From: Janthinobacterium sp. TND4EL3
GTDB taxonomy: Bacteria > Pseudomonadota > Gammaproteobacteria > Burkholderiales > Burkholderiaceae_D
Assembly: GCF_900156175.1 (NCBI RefSeq)
Contig: NZ_FTMV01000003.1
Span: 1 to 64,000, forward strand
Length of the DNA stretch: 64,000 bases
Direction of reading: 5' to 3'
Shown: one piece after another, positions 35,252 through 42,998 of the stretch
Layout: the number at the start of each line of letters is the position of its first letter
Position numbering within the stretch: position 1 is the first letter of the stretch
The notes under the pieces: model-generated
What the model saw: only the letters and a program-made list of their open reading frames with translations
What the model was told of the DNA's origin: nothing
Database searches by the model: none
Position numbers and translations under genes: made by a program

Positions 35252-35294
35252 ACATCCCCCATGCATTTTTAAACCATTCCCTTTGGAGAACACT

Positions 35295-35765
35295 TTGGAC
35301 AGCGCGATGAACTGGTCGGCCCACGAACTGACGATGACGGTCCTGATGACGCCCGATATGGCCAACTTTTCCGGCAACGTGCACGGCGGCACCATCCTGA
35401 AATACCTCGACAGCGTCGCCTACGCCTGCGCCAGCCGCTATTCGGGCAGCTATGTGGTGACCCTGTCCGTGGACCAGGTGATGTTTTTGCAGCCTATCCA
35501 CGTGGGCGAGCTGGTGACCTTCCTCGCCTCGATCAATTACACGGGCACGACGTCGATGGAAGTGGGCATCCGCGTGGTGACGGAAAACATCCAGCAGCGC
35601 CTGGTGCGCCACGCCAACAGCTGCTATTTCACGATGGTGGCCGTGGACGCCAACCGCAAGCCGGTGGCCGTGCCGCCGCTGGTGCTCGAGACGCCGGAAC
35701 AGCAGCAGCGCTTCGAGCAGGCCAAGCTGCGCAAGCTGTCGCGCCAGAAGGTGTCGAAGAAGTAA
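35295..35765 (+). CDS. Acyl-CoA thioesterase, hotdog fold (YciA-like)
   Basis: The 156-residue enzyme is a single-hotdog acyl-CoA thioesterase of the YciA/BACH group. The MTPDMANFSGNVHGGTILKYLD stretch (residues about 14-35, shown in parts), with N, H and D, is the active-site helix region, and VEVG-like MEVGIRV follows. It hydrolyses acyl-CoA in the cytoplasm. The ribosome site GGAG (35285-35288) is 6 nt from a TTG at 35295, but 18 nt from the ATG at 35307, so I take the TTG as start. A bidirectional terminator follows. Confidence 0.88.
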   Translation: MDSAMNWSAHELTMTVLMTPDMANFSGNVHGGTILKYLDSVAYACASRYSGSYVVTLSVDQVMFLQPIHVGELVTFLASINYTGTTSMEVGIRVVTENIQQRLVRHANSCYFTMVAVDANRKPVAVPPLVLETPEQQQRFEQAKLRKLSRQKVSKK

Positions 35766-35779
35766 ATGCGCCGGACATG

Positions 35780-35818
35780 AAAAAACGGCCACCAGAGCGA
35801 TCTGGTGGCCGTTTTTTT
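35780..35818. terminator. Bidirectional terminator between convergent genes
   Basis: An A-run, a perfect 11-bp GC-rich stem (ACGGCCACCAGA/TCTGGTGGCCGT) with a 4-nt loop, and a T-run at 35812-35818 stop both the thioesterase gene and the convergent helicase gene. Confidence 0.92.
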
Positions 35819-35853
35819 ATTGTCTGCCGCCTGCCGGCGGCAGGGCGCCGTGA

Positions 35854-37260
35854 TTAACGGTCGCCGTAGCTGCGGCGTGCGCCGTCGGTGCTGCGCGGGT
35901 TGGAACCCTTGTAGCCGCCGCCGGTGCTCGGTGCGCCGTCCTTGCGTGGAGCGCCCGGCTTGCTGAACGTGCGTTGGCCTGGCTTCGCGCCGCCACGGTT
36001 GTCGCCTGGTTTCCAGCCGCCTGGACGGGCGCTCGAACGTGGCGCCGATGCCGTTTTCTTCGGCTCGAAACCTTCGATGACATTGACCGGGATCAATTGC
36101 TTGGTGAAGCGCTCGATGCGCTTGACGTTCATGCCTTCAGCGTGGTTCACCAGCGAGATGGCCAGGCCATTGCGGCCAGCGCGGCCGGTACGGCCGATGC
36201 GGTGGACGTAGTCTTCCGGGAACTTCGGCAGATCGTAGTTGAACACGTGGGTGATCGTCGGCACGTCGATGCCGCGGGCGGCAACGTCGGTGGCAACCAG
36301 CACCTTGACCTGGCCGCGGCGCATGCCGTCCAGGGTGCGGTTGCGCGCGCCCTGATGCATGTCGCCGTGCAAGGCGGCAGCCGAGAAACCGGCGATGTTC
36401 AGGCGGTCGGCGATGGTGTCGGCGTCACGCTTGGTGGCGGTAAACACAACAGCCTGGTCCAGCGATTCGTCGCGCAGCAGGTGGTCCAGCAGGCGGTTCT
36501 TGTGCGACAGGTCGTCGACGAAGTGCACGCGCTGGGTGATGTTTTCATGCTTGTTGCTCGAACTTGCCACCTGGATGACCAGCGGGTTTTTCGTGATGCG
36601 GCGCGCCATGTTGCCAACCACGCCGTCCAGCGTTGCCGAGAACAGCATGGTCTGGCGGCCTTCCGGCGTCGCTTCGACGATTTTTTCGATGTCGTCGATG
36701 AAACCCATGTCCAGCATGCGGTCGGCTTCGTCCAGCACCAGGATTTCCAGTTGCGAGAAGTCGATCTTGCCCGAATCCATGTGGTCGATCAGGCGGCCAG
36801 GGGTGGCGACCAGGATCTCGGGATTCTTGGCCAGCAATTGCATCTGTTTAGGGTAAGGCATGCCGCCCAGGATCGACACAGCCTTGATGCGGCGGATGCC
36901 GGTGCTGTACTTGTCGGTGTTGGTGGTCACTTGCAGGGCCAGTTCGCGCGTTGGCGTCAGCACCAGCATTTTTGGCTGGGCAGCCTTGAAGCGTGGACGC
37001 TCGCCGCGGGCGCGCGATGCCTGCATTTCCTGGTTCGGCGTCTTGCCGGCGGCGCTTTGTTCGGCGCTGGCCAGTTTGTGCAGCGACGGCAGCATGAATG
37101 CTGCCGTCTTGCCCGAACCGGTCTGCGACGAGACCAGCAGGTCACGGCCTTCGATCGCGGCTGGAATCGCTTGCGACTGTACCGCGGTTGGCGCGGTGTA
37201 GCCCGATTCGGTCAGAGCGGCGAGGATGGACGGATGCAGGCCTAAGGATTCAAATGTCAT
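35854..37260 (-). CDS. rhlE: DEAD-box RNA helicase, RhlE type
   Basis: This 468-residue helicase has Q motif (TAPTAVQSQAIPAAI), motif I SSQTGSGKT, PTRELALQ, TPGRLIDH, VLDEADRMLDMGF, FSATLDGVV, and ATDVAARGIDV/HRIGRTGRAG. The C-terminal tail (from about 395) is basic and rich in glycine, proline and serine, as in RhlE proteins that bind ribosomal RNA. It is a paralogue of the helicase at 9246-10508. A 393-bp AT-rich leader precedes it, common for cold-induced helicase genes. A bidirectional terminator lies downstream. Confidence 0.95.
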   Translation of the reverse strand: MTFESLGLHPSILAALTESGYTAPTAVQSQAIPAAIEGRDLLVSSQTGSGKTAAFMLPSLHKLASAEQSAAGKTPNQEMQASRARGERPRFKAAQPKMLVLTPTRELALQVTTNTDKYSTGIRRIKAVSILGGMPYPKQMQLLAKNPEILVATPGRLIDHMDSGKIDFSQLEILVLDEADRMLDMGFIDDIEKIVEATPEGRQTMLFSATLDGVVGNMARRITKNPLVIQVASSSNKHENITQRVHFVDDLSHKNRLLDHLLRDESLDQAVVFTATKRDADTIADRLNIAGFSAAALHGDMHQGARNRTLDGMRRGQVKVLVATDVAARGIDVPTITHVFNYDLPKFPEDYVHRIGRTGRAGRNGLAISLVNHAEGMNVKRIERFTKQLIPVNVIEGFEPKKTASAPRSSARPGGWKPGDNRGGAKPGQRTFSKPGAPRKDGAPSTGGGYKGSNPRSTDGARRSYGDR

Positions 37261-37653
37261 TCTTTTCTTTCGTAAAAATCAGCGTTCTTGCAAAAAGCAG
37301 AACGCAAAATAGCAACGCCAACCAAAACGAAATGACTCAACTAAAAAGAAATTTCGGCACAAAAGCTTTGCGCCGGGACGGTGTCAGGTGCGACACACAA
37401 GGCGGGAGGGCTTTATAAGCGGCATCCTGTGGATGCGCTAAGGCTTGCGAAGCTGCTAAGTTTGTAATTGCATGTTACTGCGGTGTTGCCATCGCTTCAC
37501 GGGAACATATTGCAGCGCACAACGACACTATACCGTATTTGTCGCCGTTTTGCACGGCCTAAATGGGGAGAAACCGGGAAGTAACGCCACTGCTACCACG
37601 TTTTGTCGGTGTTTCCTATCTGAAATCAGTATAAATACGTAGGTTTCGTCCGT
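37261..37653. other. 393-bp AT-rich leader and intergenic region
   Basis: The stretch between the helicase start and the end of the HTH gene holds no gene I can support. Next to the helicase start a hairpin with 7-bp arms (GCGTTCT 37282-37288, AGAACGC 37299-37305) would lie in the leader RNA. The rest is AT-rich and probably contains the helicase promoter. A long leader with a hairpin fits cold-shock-type control but this is inference. Confidence 0.5.
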
Positions 37654-38175
37654 TTAGTTGAGCATGGCCACGATGTCGGCGGGGAGCGGCGGCGCCTGTT
37701 GCGTTTCCCTGGCCAGATTGATTTGCCGGGTGACCTGCGCCAGTTCGATCAGGCTGCGTTCCAGCCGATACGTTCCCTTGGCATGCAGCCACGCCAGCAC
37801 GTCGGCCAGGTGCCAGATGGTGGCGCTGCCCTCATGCACGGGCACGGGGAAGCTGTGGCGGTGCTTGTTCATCAGCTTGTGCAGGTTTTGCCGGGACAGG
37901 CCCAGTACCTGCGCCACGTCCGTCAGGCCCACGAAGTCGGGCGCTGCCTCGACCAGCACGGCCTCGGGCACGATGGCCTTGACGTCGGCCAGGGCGCTGA
38001 GCAGCGCAGCGTTGGCATTGCTGGCCTCGCGCGTGAATTCCAGCGCCAGGCGTCCCGCTTGCCCGATGCCGGCCAGGGCGTCGTCGCAGCCGCCGCCGCC
38101 CAGGCGCTCGGCCAGCGCGTCGAGGTCGGTTTCGTGGTCGGGCAGGCGGTACTTGAGCGTAAAGATGTAATCCAT
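37654..38175 (-). CDS. HTH protein, probable partner/antitoxin of the HicA-like protein
   Basis: The 173-residue protein has an N-terminal compact domain (MDYIFTLKYRLPDHETDLDAL... CDDALAGIGQ) and a helix-turn-helix at about 83-102 (GLTDVAQVLGLSRQNLHKLM) of the MerR/AlpA-like excisionase kind. It starts 5 nt after the stop of the HicA-like gene. HicB antitoxins also have a small N-terminal domain plus a DNA-binding C-terminus, but this one has no obvious HicB signature. A role as antitoxin and autorepressor is inference from order and domains. Confidence 0.65.
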   Translation of the reverse strand: MDYIFTLKYRLPDHETDLDALAERLGGGGCDDALAGIGQAGRLALEFTREASNANAALLSALADVKAIVPEAVLVEAAPDFVGLTDVAQVLGLSRQNLHKLMNKHRHSFPVPVHEGSATIWHLADVLAWLHAKGTYRLERSLIELAQVTRQINLARETQQAPPLPADIVAMLN

Positions 38176-38180
38176 GATGG

Positions 38181-38453
38181 CTATCCCTTGCGTTGCATGC
38201 AGTCGTGCATCAGCTTATTGACAGTGCAGTTATCGACCACCCGACGGATCGCCCGCGCGTGGTTGCCGGGATTTTTCGGCGTGCTCCAGATGCAGGCGAT
38301 GCAGAATTCGCCGCAGCGGCAGCCGCCGTTATTGTAGGGACAATGTATCTTGCCCCAGGCATGGCTGCCGCCCGTTTCCACGCGCCAGCCCTGGCTTTCC
38401 GCGTGGTGCAGCGCCGCTTCGATTTCCTTCTTCGGATGCGGGGAGCGCGCCAT
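38181..38453 (-). CDS. HicA-like cysteine-rich small protein
   Basis: The 90-residue protein contains QGWRVETGGSHAWG (residues 21-34), which matches the HicA toxin motif in which the histidine (H31 here) is the ribonuclease residue. After it comes a cysteine-rich part (C38, C45, C47, C51, C54) that HicA does not have and which might bind zinc or iron. The gene begins at ATG 38453 after GGAGG and is followed at once by the HTH gene. Toxin activity is unproven; the cysteine-rich extension sets it apart from classical HicA. Confidence 0.7.
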   Translation of the reverse strand: MARSPHPKKEIEAALHHAESQGWRVETGGSHAWGKIHCPYNNGGCRCGEFCIACIWSTPKNPGNHARAIRRVVDNCTVNKLMHDCMQRKG

Positions 38454-38525
38454 GCGATGCCTCCAATGTAGGTCGATAATTCACGGTTGTCAAGTGACAA
38501 CCGAAAAATATCGGCCATCACCGCC

Positions 38526-39314
38526 TTACTCTACTTCGGGATTGACGGCCATCACTTGCGAAAAACCGCCATCGACGTAGGTAATCTCGCCCGTGATGCC
38601 CGAAGCCAGGTCGGACAGCAGGAAGGCGGCCGTGTTGCCCACTTCCTCGATGGTGACGTTGCGCCGCAGCGGGGCGTGCTCGGCCACGAAGCCCAGCAGT
38701 TTGCTGAAATCCTTGATGCCGGAGGCGGCCAGGGTCTTGATGGGGCCGGCCGAGATGCCGTTGGCGCGGATGCCGCGCGGGCCCAGCGATTCGGCCAGGT
38801 AGCGCACCGACGCTTCCAGCGACGCCTTGGCCAGGCCCATGGTGTTGTAATAGGGCACGGCGCGCACGGCGCCCAGATAGGTCAGGGTCAGGACCGAGGC
38901 CCCCGGATGCAGCAGGGGCAGGGCAGCCTTGGTCATGGCGGGAAAGCTGTAGGCGGAAATGTCGTGCGCGATGCGGAAGCTCTCGCGCGACAGGCCGTCG
39001 AGGAAGTCGCCGGCGATGGCTTCGCGCGGGGCAAAACCGATGGCGTGCACGAGGCCATCCAGATGGTCCCAGTGCTGGGCCAGGTCGCGGAAGGCGGCCG
39101 CGATCTGCTCGTCGTTGCCGACGTCGCAGTCGAACACCAGCTCGCTGTCGAATTCCGCCGCAAATTCCGTGATGCGCTCCTTGAAGCGCTCGCCCACGTA
39201 GGTGAAGGCGAGGGTGGCGCCTTCGCGGCGGCACGCCTTGGCGATGCCATAGGCGATGGAGCGGTTCGACAGCAAGCCCGTGATGAGGATTTTTTTGCCT
39301 TGCAAGAAAGCCAT
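38526..39314 (-). CDS. fabI: Enoyl-[acyl-carrier-protein] reductase (NADH)
   Basis: The 262-residue enzyme performs the last reduction of each fatty-acid elongation cycle. It is a FabI-type short-chain dehydrogenase: Y146, Y156 and K163 occupy exactly the E. coli catalytic positions ([15 protein letters not shown]), and G93 is the wild-type residue at the triclosan site. Start ATG 39314 follows AGGAG. The other fatty-acid genes are 14 kb away. A repeat element (39423-39553) lies upstream. Confidence 0.97.
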   Translation of the reverse strand: MAFLQGKKILITGLLSNRSIAYGIAKACRREGATLAFTYVGERFKERITEFAAEFDSELVFDCDVGNDEQIAAAFRDLAQHWDHLDGLVHAIGFAPREAIAGDFLDGLSRESFRIAHDISAYSFPAMTKAALPLLHPGASVLTLTYLGAVRAVPYYNTMGLAKASLEASVRYLAESLGPRGIRANGISAGPIKTLAASGIKDFSKLLGFVAEHAPLRRNVTIEEVGNTAAFLLSDLASGITGEITYVDGGFSQVMAVNPEVE

Positions 39315-39422
39315 GATGACTCCTGTCTGGGGTGGTGGTCGGGCGGATGTGCAACCGGCCGCGACAGCAAAGCTGTGGCGGCCGGTGGAAATCAGATGTC
39401 AGGTGGTTTGCGACGCCTAACA

Positions 39423-39553
39423 ACGCCTGACAGAACCGTAGCGAGCGGAAGTGAGGCTCGGCGCCCCCGTTGGCCTGCGATGCTCACCGTACTTTTAGTA
39501 CGGTGAGCATCGCAGGCGGCAAATCACGACGCGCAGTAGGTTATGTCAGGTGT
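39423..39553. repeat. Dispersed palindromic repeat, copy A (131 bp)
   Basis: The element carries AACCGTAGCGAGCGG near its left end and CGACGCGCAGTAGG near its right end, like copies B, C and D. Its outer arms (ACGCCTGACA at 39423-39432 and TGTCAGGTGT at 39544-39553) are complementary. In the centre is a perfect inverted repeat with 21-bp arms (39473-39493 and 39497-39517) and a TTT loop. It ends 2 nt from the stop of the lytic transglycosylase gene. Confidence 0.85.
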
Positions 39554-39555
39554 AC

Positions 39556-40968
39556 TCAATGGCGCGCTTTTGCCCGGTTGTTGCCGCCGCCGCGCTGGAT
39601 GCGCGGTTTCACCAGGGAAATTGGCGCCGTTTGCGCCTTGCCGCCCTTGGCGGCGCGGCGCAACGCCTTGGCGGCACGTTCCGGACGGTCCGCTTCCAGC
39701 AGCATGGTGGCGCTGTCGGCGATTTCCTGGGTGATGTCCTTGTTCATCGTGGCCGATGTCTTCGGCACGAGGATGGTGGAGCCGGCGCGCAGGCTGGTGC
39801 GCTGGGGAATATTGTTCGCCTGGCGCAGCACGTCGGCCGTGGTGCCGAATTTCGACGCCAGGGTTTCGATGCGTTCGCGCGCGTTGGTGATCTTGTGCGT
39901 CGTCCAGCTCGACAAGGCATGGCCCCATTGCGCCAGGTTGGTGGTGAATTTGGCGGCGTTTTCCTGCGGCAACAAAATCTTCGTTTTTTCGCCGCCGATG
40001 ATGACGGGGCGGTTAAATTGCGGATTCAGGGCCTTGAATTCATCCATCGACAGTTCGGCCAGCTGGGCGGCGACGGTGATGTCGATGTCGCTGGTCTTGT
40101 CGATGGCCGTGAAATACGGCTGGTTGTCGACCACGGGCAGGGTCAGGCCGTACTGGGACGGATTGGCGATGATGTTTTTGACCGCTTGCAGTTTCGGCAC
40201 GTAGTTGCGCGTCTCGGCCGGCATCAGGTCGGCCAGGCTTTCGAAGTCGGTCGGCTTGCCCAGCGCCTGGTTTTTCTTGATGGCGCGCTGCACCGAGCCT
40301 TCGCCCCAGTTGTAGGCGGCCAGGGCCAGTTGCCAGTCGCCAAACATGTCATACAGGCGCTGCAGATACGTCAGGGCCGCGTCGGTCGAGGCCAGCACGC
40401 CGCGGCGCTCGTCCTTGAACATGTTTTGCTTGAGGTTGAAATCGCGCCCCGTGGCGGGCACGAATTGCCACATGCCGGCCGCGTTGGCGCTGGAAAACGC
40501 TTGCGGGTTGAAGGCGGATTCGATAAACGGCAGCAAGGCCAGTTCCGTCGGCATGCCGCGCTTTTCCAGTTCCTGCACCACGTGGAAGATGTAGCGCGAG
40601 GCGCGCGCCGTCGTGCGGGCGATGTAGTCGGGGCGGGTGGCGTACCAGTTGACGTGGTTGGTGACGAGCTGGTTGTTAATGTCGGGAATCGCATAGCCGC
40701 TGCGGATGCGGCCCCAGACGTCGGCTTCGCGCAGCGGATCGGAACTGTCGCTGAGGTTTTTCAGCAGGCGGTCGGTCTTTTGCAGGCGGTTGTCGAGGGT
40801 GGGGAGTTTGGCCGTGACCTGGGCGGCCATCGGGATCAGGGCGGGCGTGGCGGCGGCGACTGGCGCGTTATCGCTCTCAACACCGGCTTCGTACGCCTGG
40901 CTGAGGGCGGGCGCAAGCGCCAGGGCCAACGCCGCCAGGACGGTAGATTTAAAGGAGTTTTCGTGCAT
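39556..40968 (-). CDS. MltD-like lytic transglycosylase with LysM
   Basis: The 470-residue periplasmic enzyme cuts peptidoglycan. After a signal sequence (ends SQAYE, about residue 26) it has an SLT domain (about 120-280) with the catalytic glutamate in LALLPFIESAFNPQAF and AAGMWQFVPATGR and ALAAYNWGEG motifs, then at least one LysM-like region near the C-terminus (ITNARERIETLASKFGTTAD...). The tail is basic. The ATG at 40968 has a better ribosome site than the upstream 40998. It stands alone with a repeat copy directly behind the stop. Confidence 0.88.
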   Translation of the reverse strand: MHENSFKSTVLAALALALAPALSQAYEAGVESDNAPVAAATPALIPMAAQVTAKLPTLDNRLQKTDRLLKNLSDSSDPLREADVWGRIRSGYAIPDINNQLVTNHVNWYATRPDYIARTTARASRYIFHVVQELEKRGMPTELALLPFIESAFNPQAFSSANAAGMWQFVPATGRDFNLKQNMFKDERRGVLASTDAALTYLQRLYDMFGDWQLALAAYNWGEGSVQRAIKKNQALGKPTDFESLADLMPAETRNYVPKLQAVKNIIANPSQYGLTLPVVDNQPYFTAIDKTSDIDITVAAQLAELSMDEFKALNPQFNRPVIIGGEKTKILLPQENAAKFTTNLAQWGHALSSWTTHKITNARERIETLASKFGTTADVLRQANNIPQRTSLRAGSTILVPKTSATMNKDITQEIADSATMLLEADRPERAAKALRRAAKGGKAQTAPISLVKPRIQRGGGNNRAKARH

Positions 40969-41307
40969 AGTGTTCCATTGTTGTCGTCGGAGAAACATCG
41001 GACAGACCCATGATTAAGCAGGGAGTGTACGTATATCCACATGCCGGAGTCAAGAATTATGTCAGCATGATGACAGGAAATAAGCGGCAATAAGTCAGAA
41101 ACGGCTGAGCTTCCCTTCGCTGGCGGTAGCATTATTGCAAATTTAATTTGCCCGATGCGTGTTTCGGCCGCTGTTATAGCATACATGCCCCCGTGTCTGG
41201 CGCAAGGCTGGCGCACGCCAAGTATGAGACTGCGCAAAGAGTGCGTACAATTTGGCTTTGGCCGGCCATTCGGCTGCCGGCCGCCTTATTGATAGAGAGT
41301 CAAGTAT
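40969..41307. other. 339-bp divergent intergenic region
   Basis: Between the transglycosylase gene and the DUF1415 gene I see no gene. It is AT-rich in part and contains promoters for both directions; a GC-rich inverted stretch (GGCCGGCC ... GCCGGCC, about 41259-41282) could form a hairpin. No convincing -35/-10 pair is visible. Confidence 0.35.
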
Positions 41308-41880
41308 ATGAACACCCCGCCGCGCCACGACGACGATAACGCCGTCATCATCGCCAATACCGTTGCCTGGCTGGAAAAGGCCGTGATCGGCCTGAACCTG
41401 TGCCCGTTCGCCAAGGCCGTGCACGTCAAGAAACAGATCCGCTACGTGGTGTGCGAATCGAGCAATCCGGAAGATCTGCTGGCGCTGCTGATGGACGAGC
41501 TGCAAACCCTGGCCGACACGGACCCGGAGCAGATCGACACGACCCTGCTGATCCACCCGTACACGCTGAACGATTTCCTCGACTATAACGAGTTCCTCGA
41601 CGTGGCCGACGCGGCCGTGGAAGACATGCACCTGGCCGGCGAGCTGCAGGTGGCCAGTTTCCACCCGCATTATCAATTCGCCGAGACGTTCGAGGACGAC
41701 ATCAGCAACTACACGAACCGCTCGCCGTACCCGACCCTGCACCTGCTGCGCGAAGACAGCATCGAGCGCGCCGTCGAGGCCTTCCCGGAAGCGTCCGAGA
41801 TTTTCGACAAGAATATTGCTACTTTGGAAGCACTGGGTGTCGAAGGCTGGGAAAAGCTCGGCGTGCCGAAGGTTTCCTGA
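41308..41880 (+). CDS. DUF1415 family protein
   Basis: The 190-residue protein belongs to the DUF1415 family, of unknown function. Its opening VAWLEKAVIGLNLCPFAKAV holds the family cysteine (about residue 32) and FHPHYQFAETFEDDISNYTNRSPYPTLHLL follows in parts around residues 113-145. It is probably cytoplasmic. It overlaps the DUF1289 gene by TGATGG. The pair is often found together in proteobacteria. Confidence 0.88.
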   Translation: MNTPPRHDDDNAVIIANTVAWLEKAVIGLNLCPFAKAVHVKKQIRYVVCESSNPEDLLALLMDELQTLADTDPEQIDTTLLIHPYTLNDFLDYNEFLDVADAAVEDMHLAGELQVASFHPHYQFAETFEDDISNYTNRSPYPTLHLLREDSIERAVEAFPEASEIFDKNIATLEALGVEGWEKLGVPKVS

Positions 41881-42074
41881 TGGCTGACAAGGAATTGCCG
41901 CCGCGTCCAGACACGCCCTGCGTGGCCGTGTGCTCGACGACCTTCGACGAAATCTGCCGCGGCTGCGGCCGCACCGTGGTGGAAGTGGCCCACTGGGTGT
42001 CGATGACGGACGAGGAGAAGGAAGTGGTGTGGGTGCGCATCCTGGCGCAGGGGTATCCGCGCCGGAATACTTAA
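41880..42074 (+). CDS. DUF1289 small cysteine protein
   Basis: The 64-residue protein carries the DUF1289 pattern: PCVAVCSTTFDEICRGCGRT (residues about 13-32) with four cysteines, then EVAHWVSMTDEEK. The cysteines suggest a bound metal. The ATG overlaps the DUF1415 stop (TGATGG), so translation is coupled. A hairpin follows the stop. Function is unknown. Confidence 0.88.
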   Translation: MADKELPPRPDTPCVAVCSTTFDEICRGCGRTVVEVAHWVSMTDEEKEVVWVRILAQGYPRRNT

Positions 42075-42078
42075 TGGC

Positions 42079-42109
42079 GACGCAATAGAGCAGTATCCCC
42101 TATTGCGTC
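42079..42109 (+). terminator. Hairpin after the DUF1289 gene
   Basis: GACGCAATAG (42079-42088) and CTATTGCGTC (42100-42109) form a perfect 10-bp stem with an 11-nt loop, directly next to repeat copy B. There is no T-run, so intrinsic termination is uncertain. Confidence 0.45.
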
Positions 42110-42229
42110 GACGCTTGAGCAAATCGTAACGAGCGGCGATGATGTGTGGCTAAGAAGCGCAGCCGTACTCAAGTACGGCGAGCATCGCAGGCCGCACAGC
42201 GCGCCGCGCAGTAGATTTGCTTATGCGTC
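42110..42229. repeat. Dispersed palindromic repeat, copy B (120 bp)
   Basis: Core AAATCGTAACGAGCGG ... GCCGCGCAGTAGATTT resembles copies A, C and D. The outer arms GACGC/GCGTC and GCAAATC/GATTTGC are complementary. An inner perfect 8-bp dyad (GCCGTACT 42162-42169, AGTACGGC 42172-42179) is present. The element touches the stop codon of the DUF1993 gene. Confidence 0.8.
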
Positions 42230-42736
42230 TCAGTAACTGCCGATAAAATCCTTCTTGCCGACTTCGATGCCATTGTGGCGCAGGATGTCGTAGGCCGTCG
42301 TCGCGTGGAAGAAGAAGTGCGGCAGCGCGTAGTGGAACAGATACGTCTGGCCCGTGAAGTGCTTGGTCTTTTCGCCGCTGCCGGTGGTGATGGCGCGCGT
42401 TTCGCTGCCGTCGATGTCCGCTTGCGGCAGGCTTTCCAGGAAGGCGATGGTTTTCACGATGCGCGCCTTCAGTTCAGCAAAGCTCTGTTCGCTGTCTTCA
42501 TACGGGGGCACGGCCACGCCGGCCAGGCGCGCGCCGCAGCCCTTGGCAAAGTCGGTGGCGATCTGGATCTGGCGCACGAAGGGCAGCATGTCCGGGAACA
42601 GGCGGAACTGCAGCAGGGCGTTCGGGTCGATTTTCTTGTCTTGCGCGTGCGTTTCCGCCTTGTCCAGGATGGCGGCCAGGCTGCCCAGGATCTGTTTGAA
42701 GACGGGGATCGATGCGGAATAGATGGAGAAGGTCAT
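42230..42736 (-). CDS. DUF1993 family protein
   Basis: The 168-residue helical protein is a DUF1993 member (MTFSIYSASIPVFKQILGSL at the start, FHYALPHFFFHATTAYDILR near the end), the latter histidine-rich and reminiscent of the DinB-like four-helix fold. Function is unknown. The ATG at 42736 follows AGAGGAA. It runs convergent with the DUF1415/DUF1289 operon, with repeat copy B between. Confidence 0.85.
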   Translation of the reverse strand: MTFSIYSASIPVFKQILGSLAAILDKAETHAQDKKIDPNALLQFRLFPDMLPFVRQIQIATDFAKGCGARLAGVAVPPYEDSEQSFAELKARIVKTIAFLESLPQADIDGSETRAITTGSGEKTKHFTGQTYLFHYALPHFFFHATTAYDILRHNGIEVGKKDFIGSY

Positions 42737-42998
42737 GGTGGTTCCTCTAGGTGAAGTGGCGCGATGATAGCAAGCGGCGCGGTTTTCTGCTGGCGCTCGA
42801 TGGCTGCGCCGGGGGGCGTGTGGTTTTTCAAGCCTGTGTATATGACATGAAGTAGCTGCCGGCGCGTGTTTATTGGTGACTTTCCCCGCTTTTTGCATGC
42901 ATAATTGCTTCTGAAAAAGTTTCTTCCCGCCCCGTCCACCCTGATTCCCCCGTAAAGTTCGATGATCGCTCGCCTGATCCCTGTTGCCGTGTCCCTGC

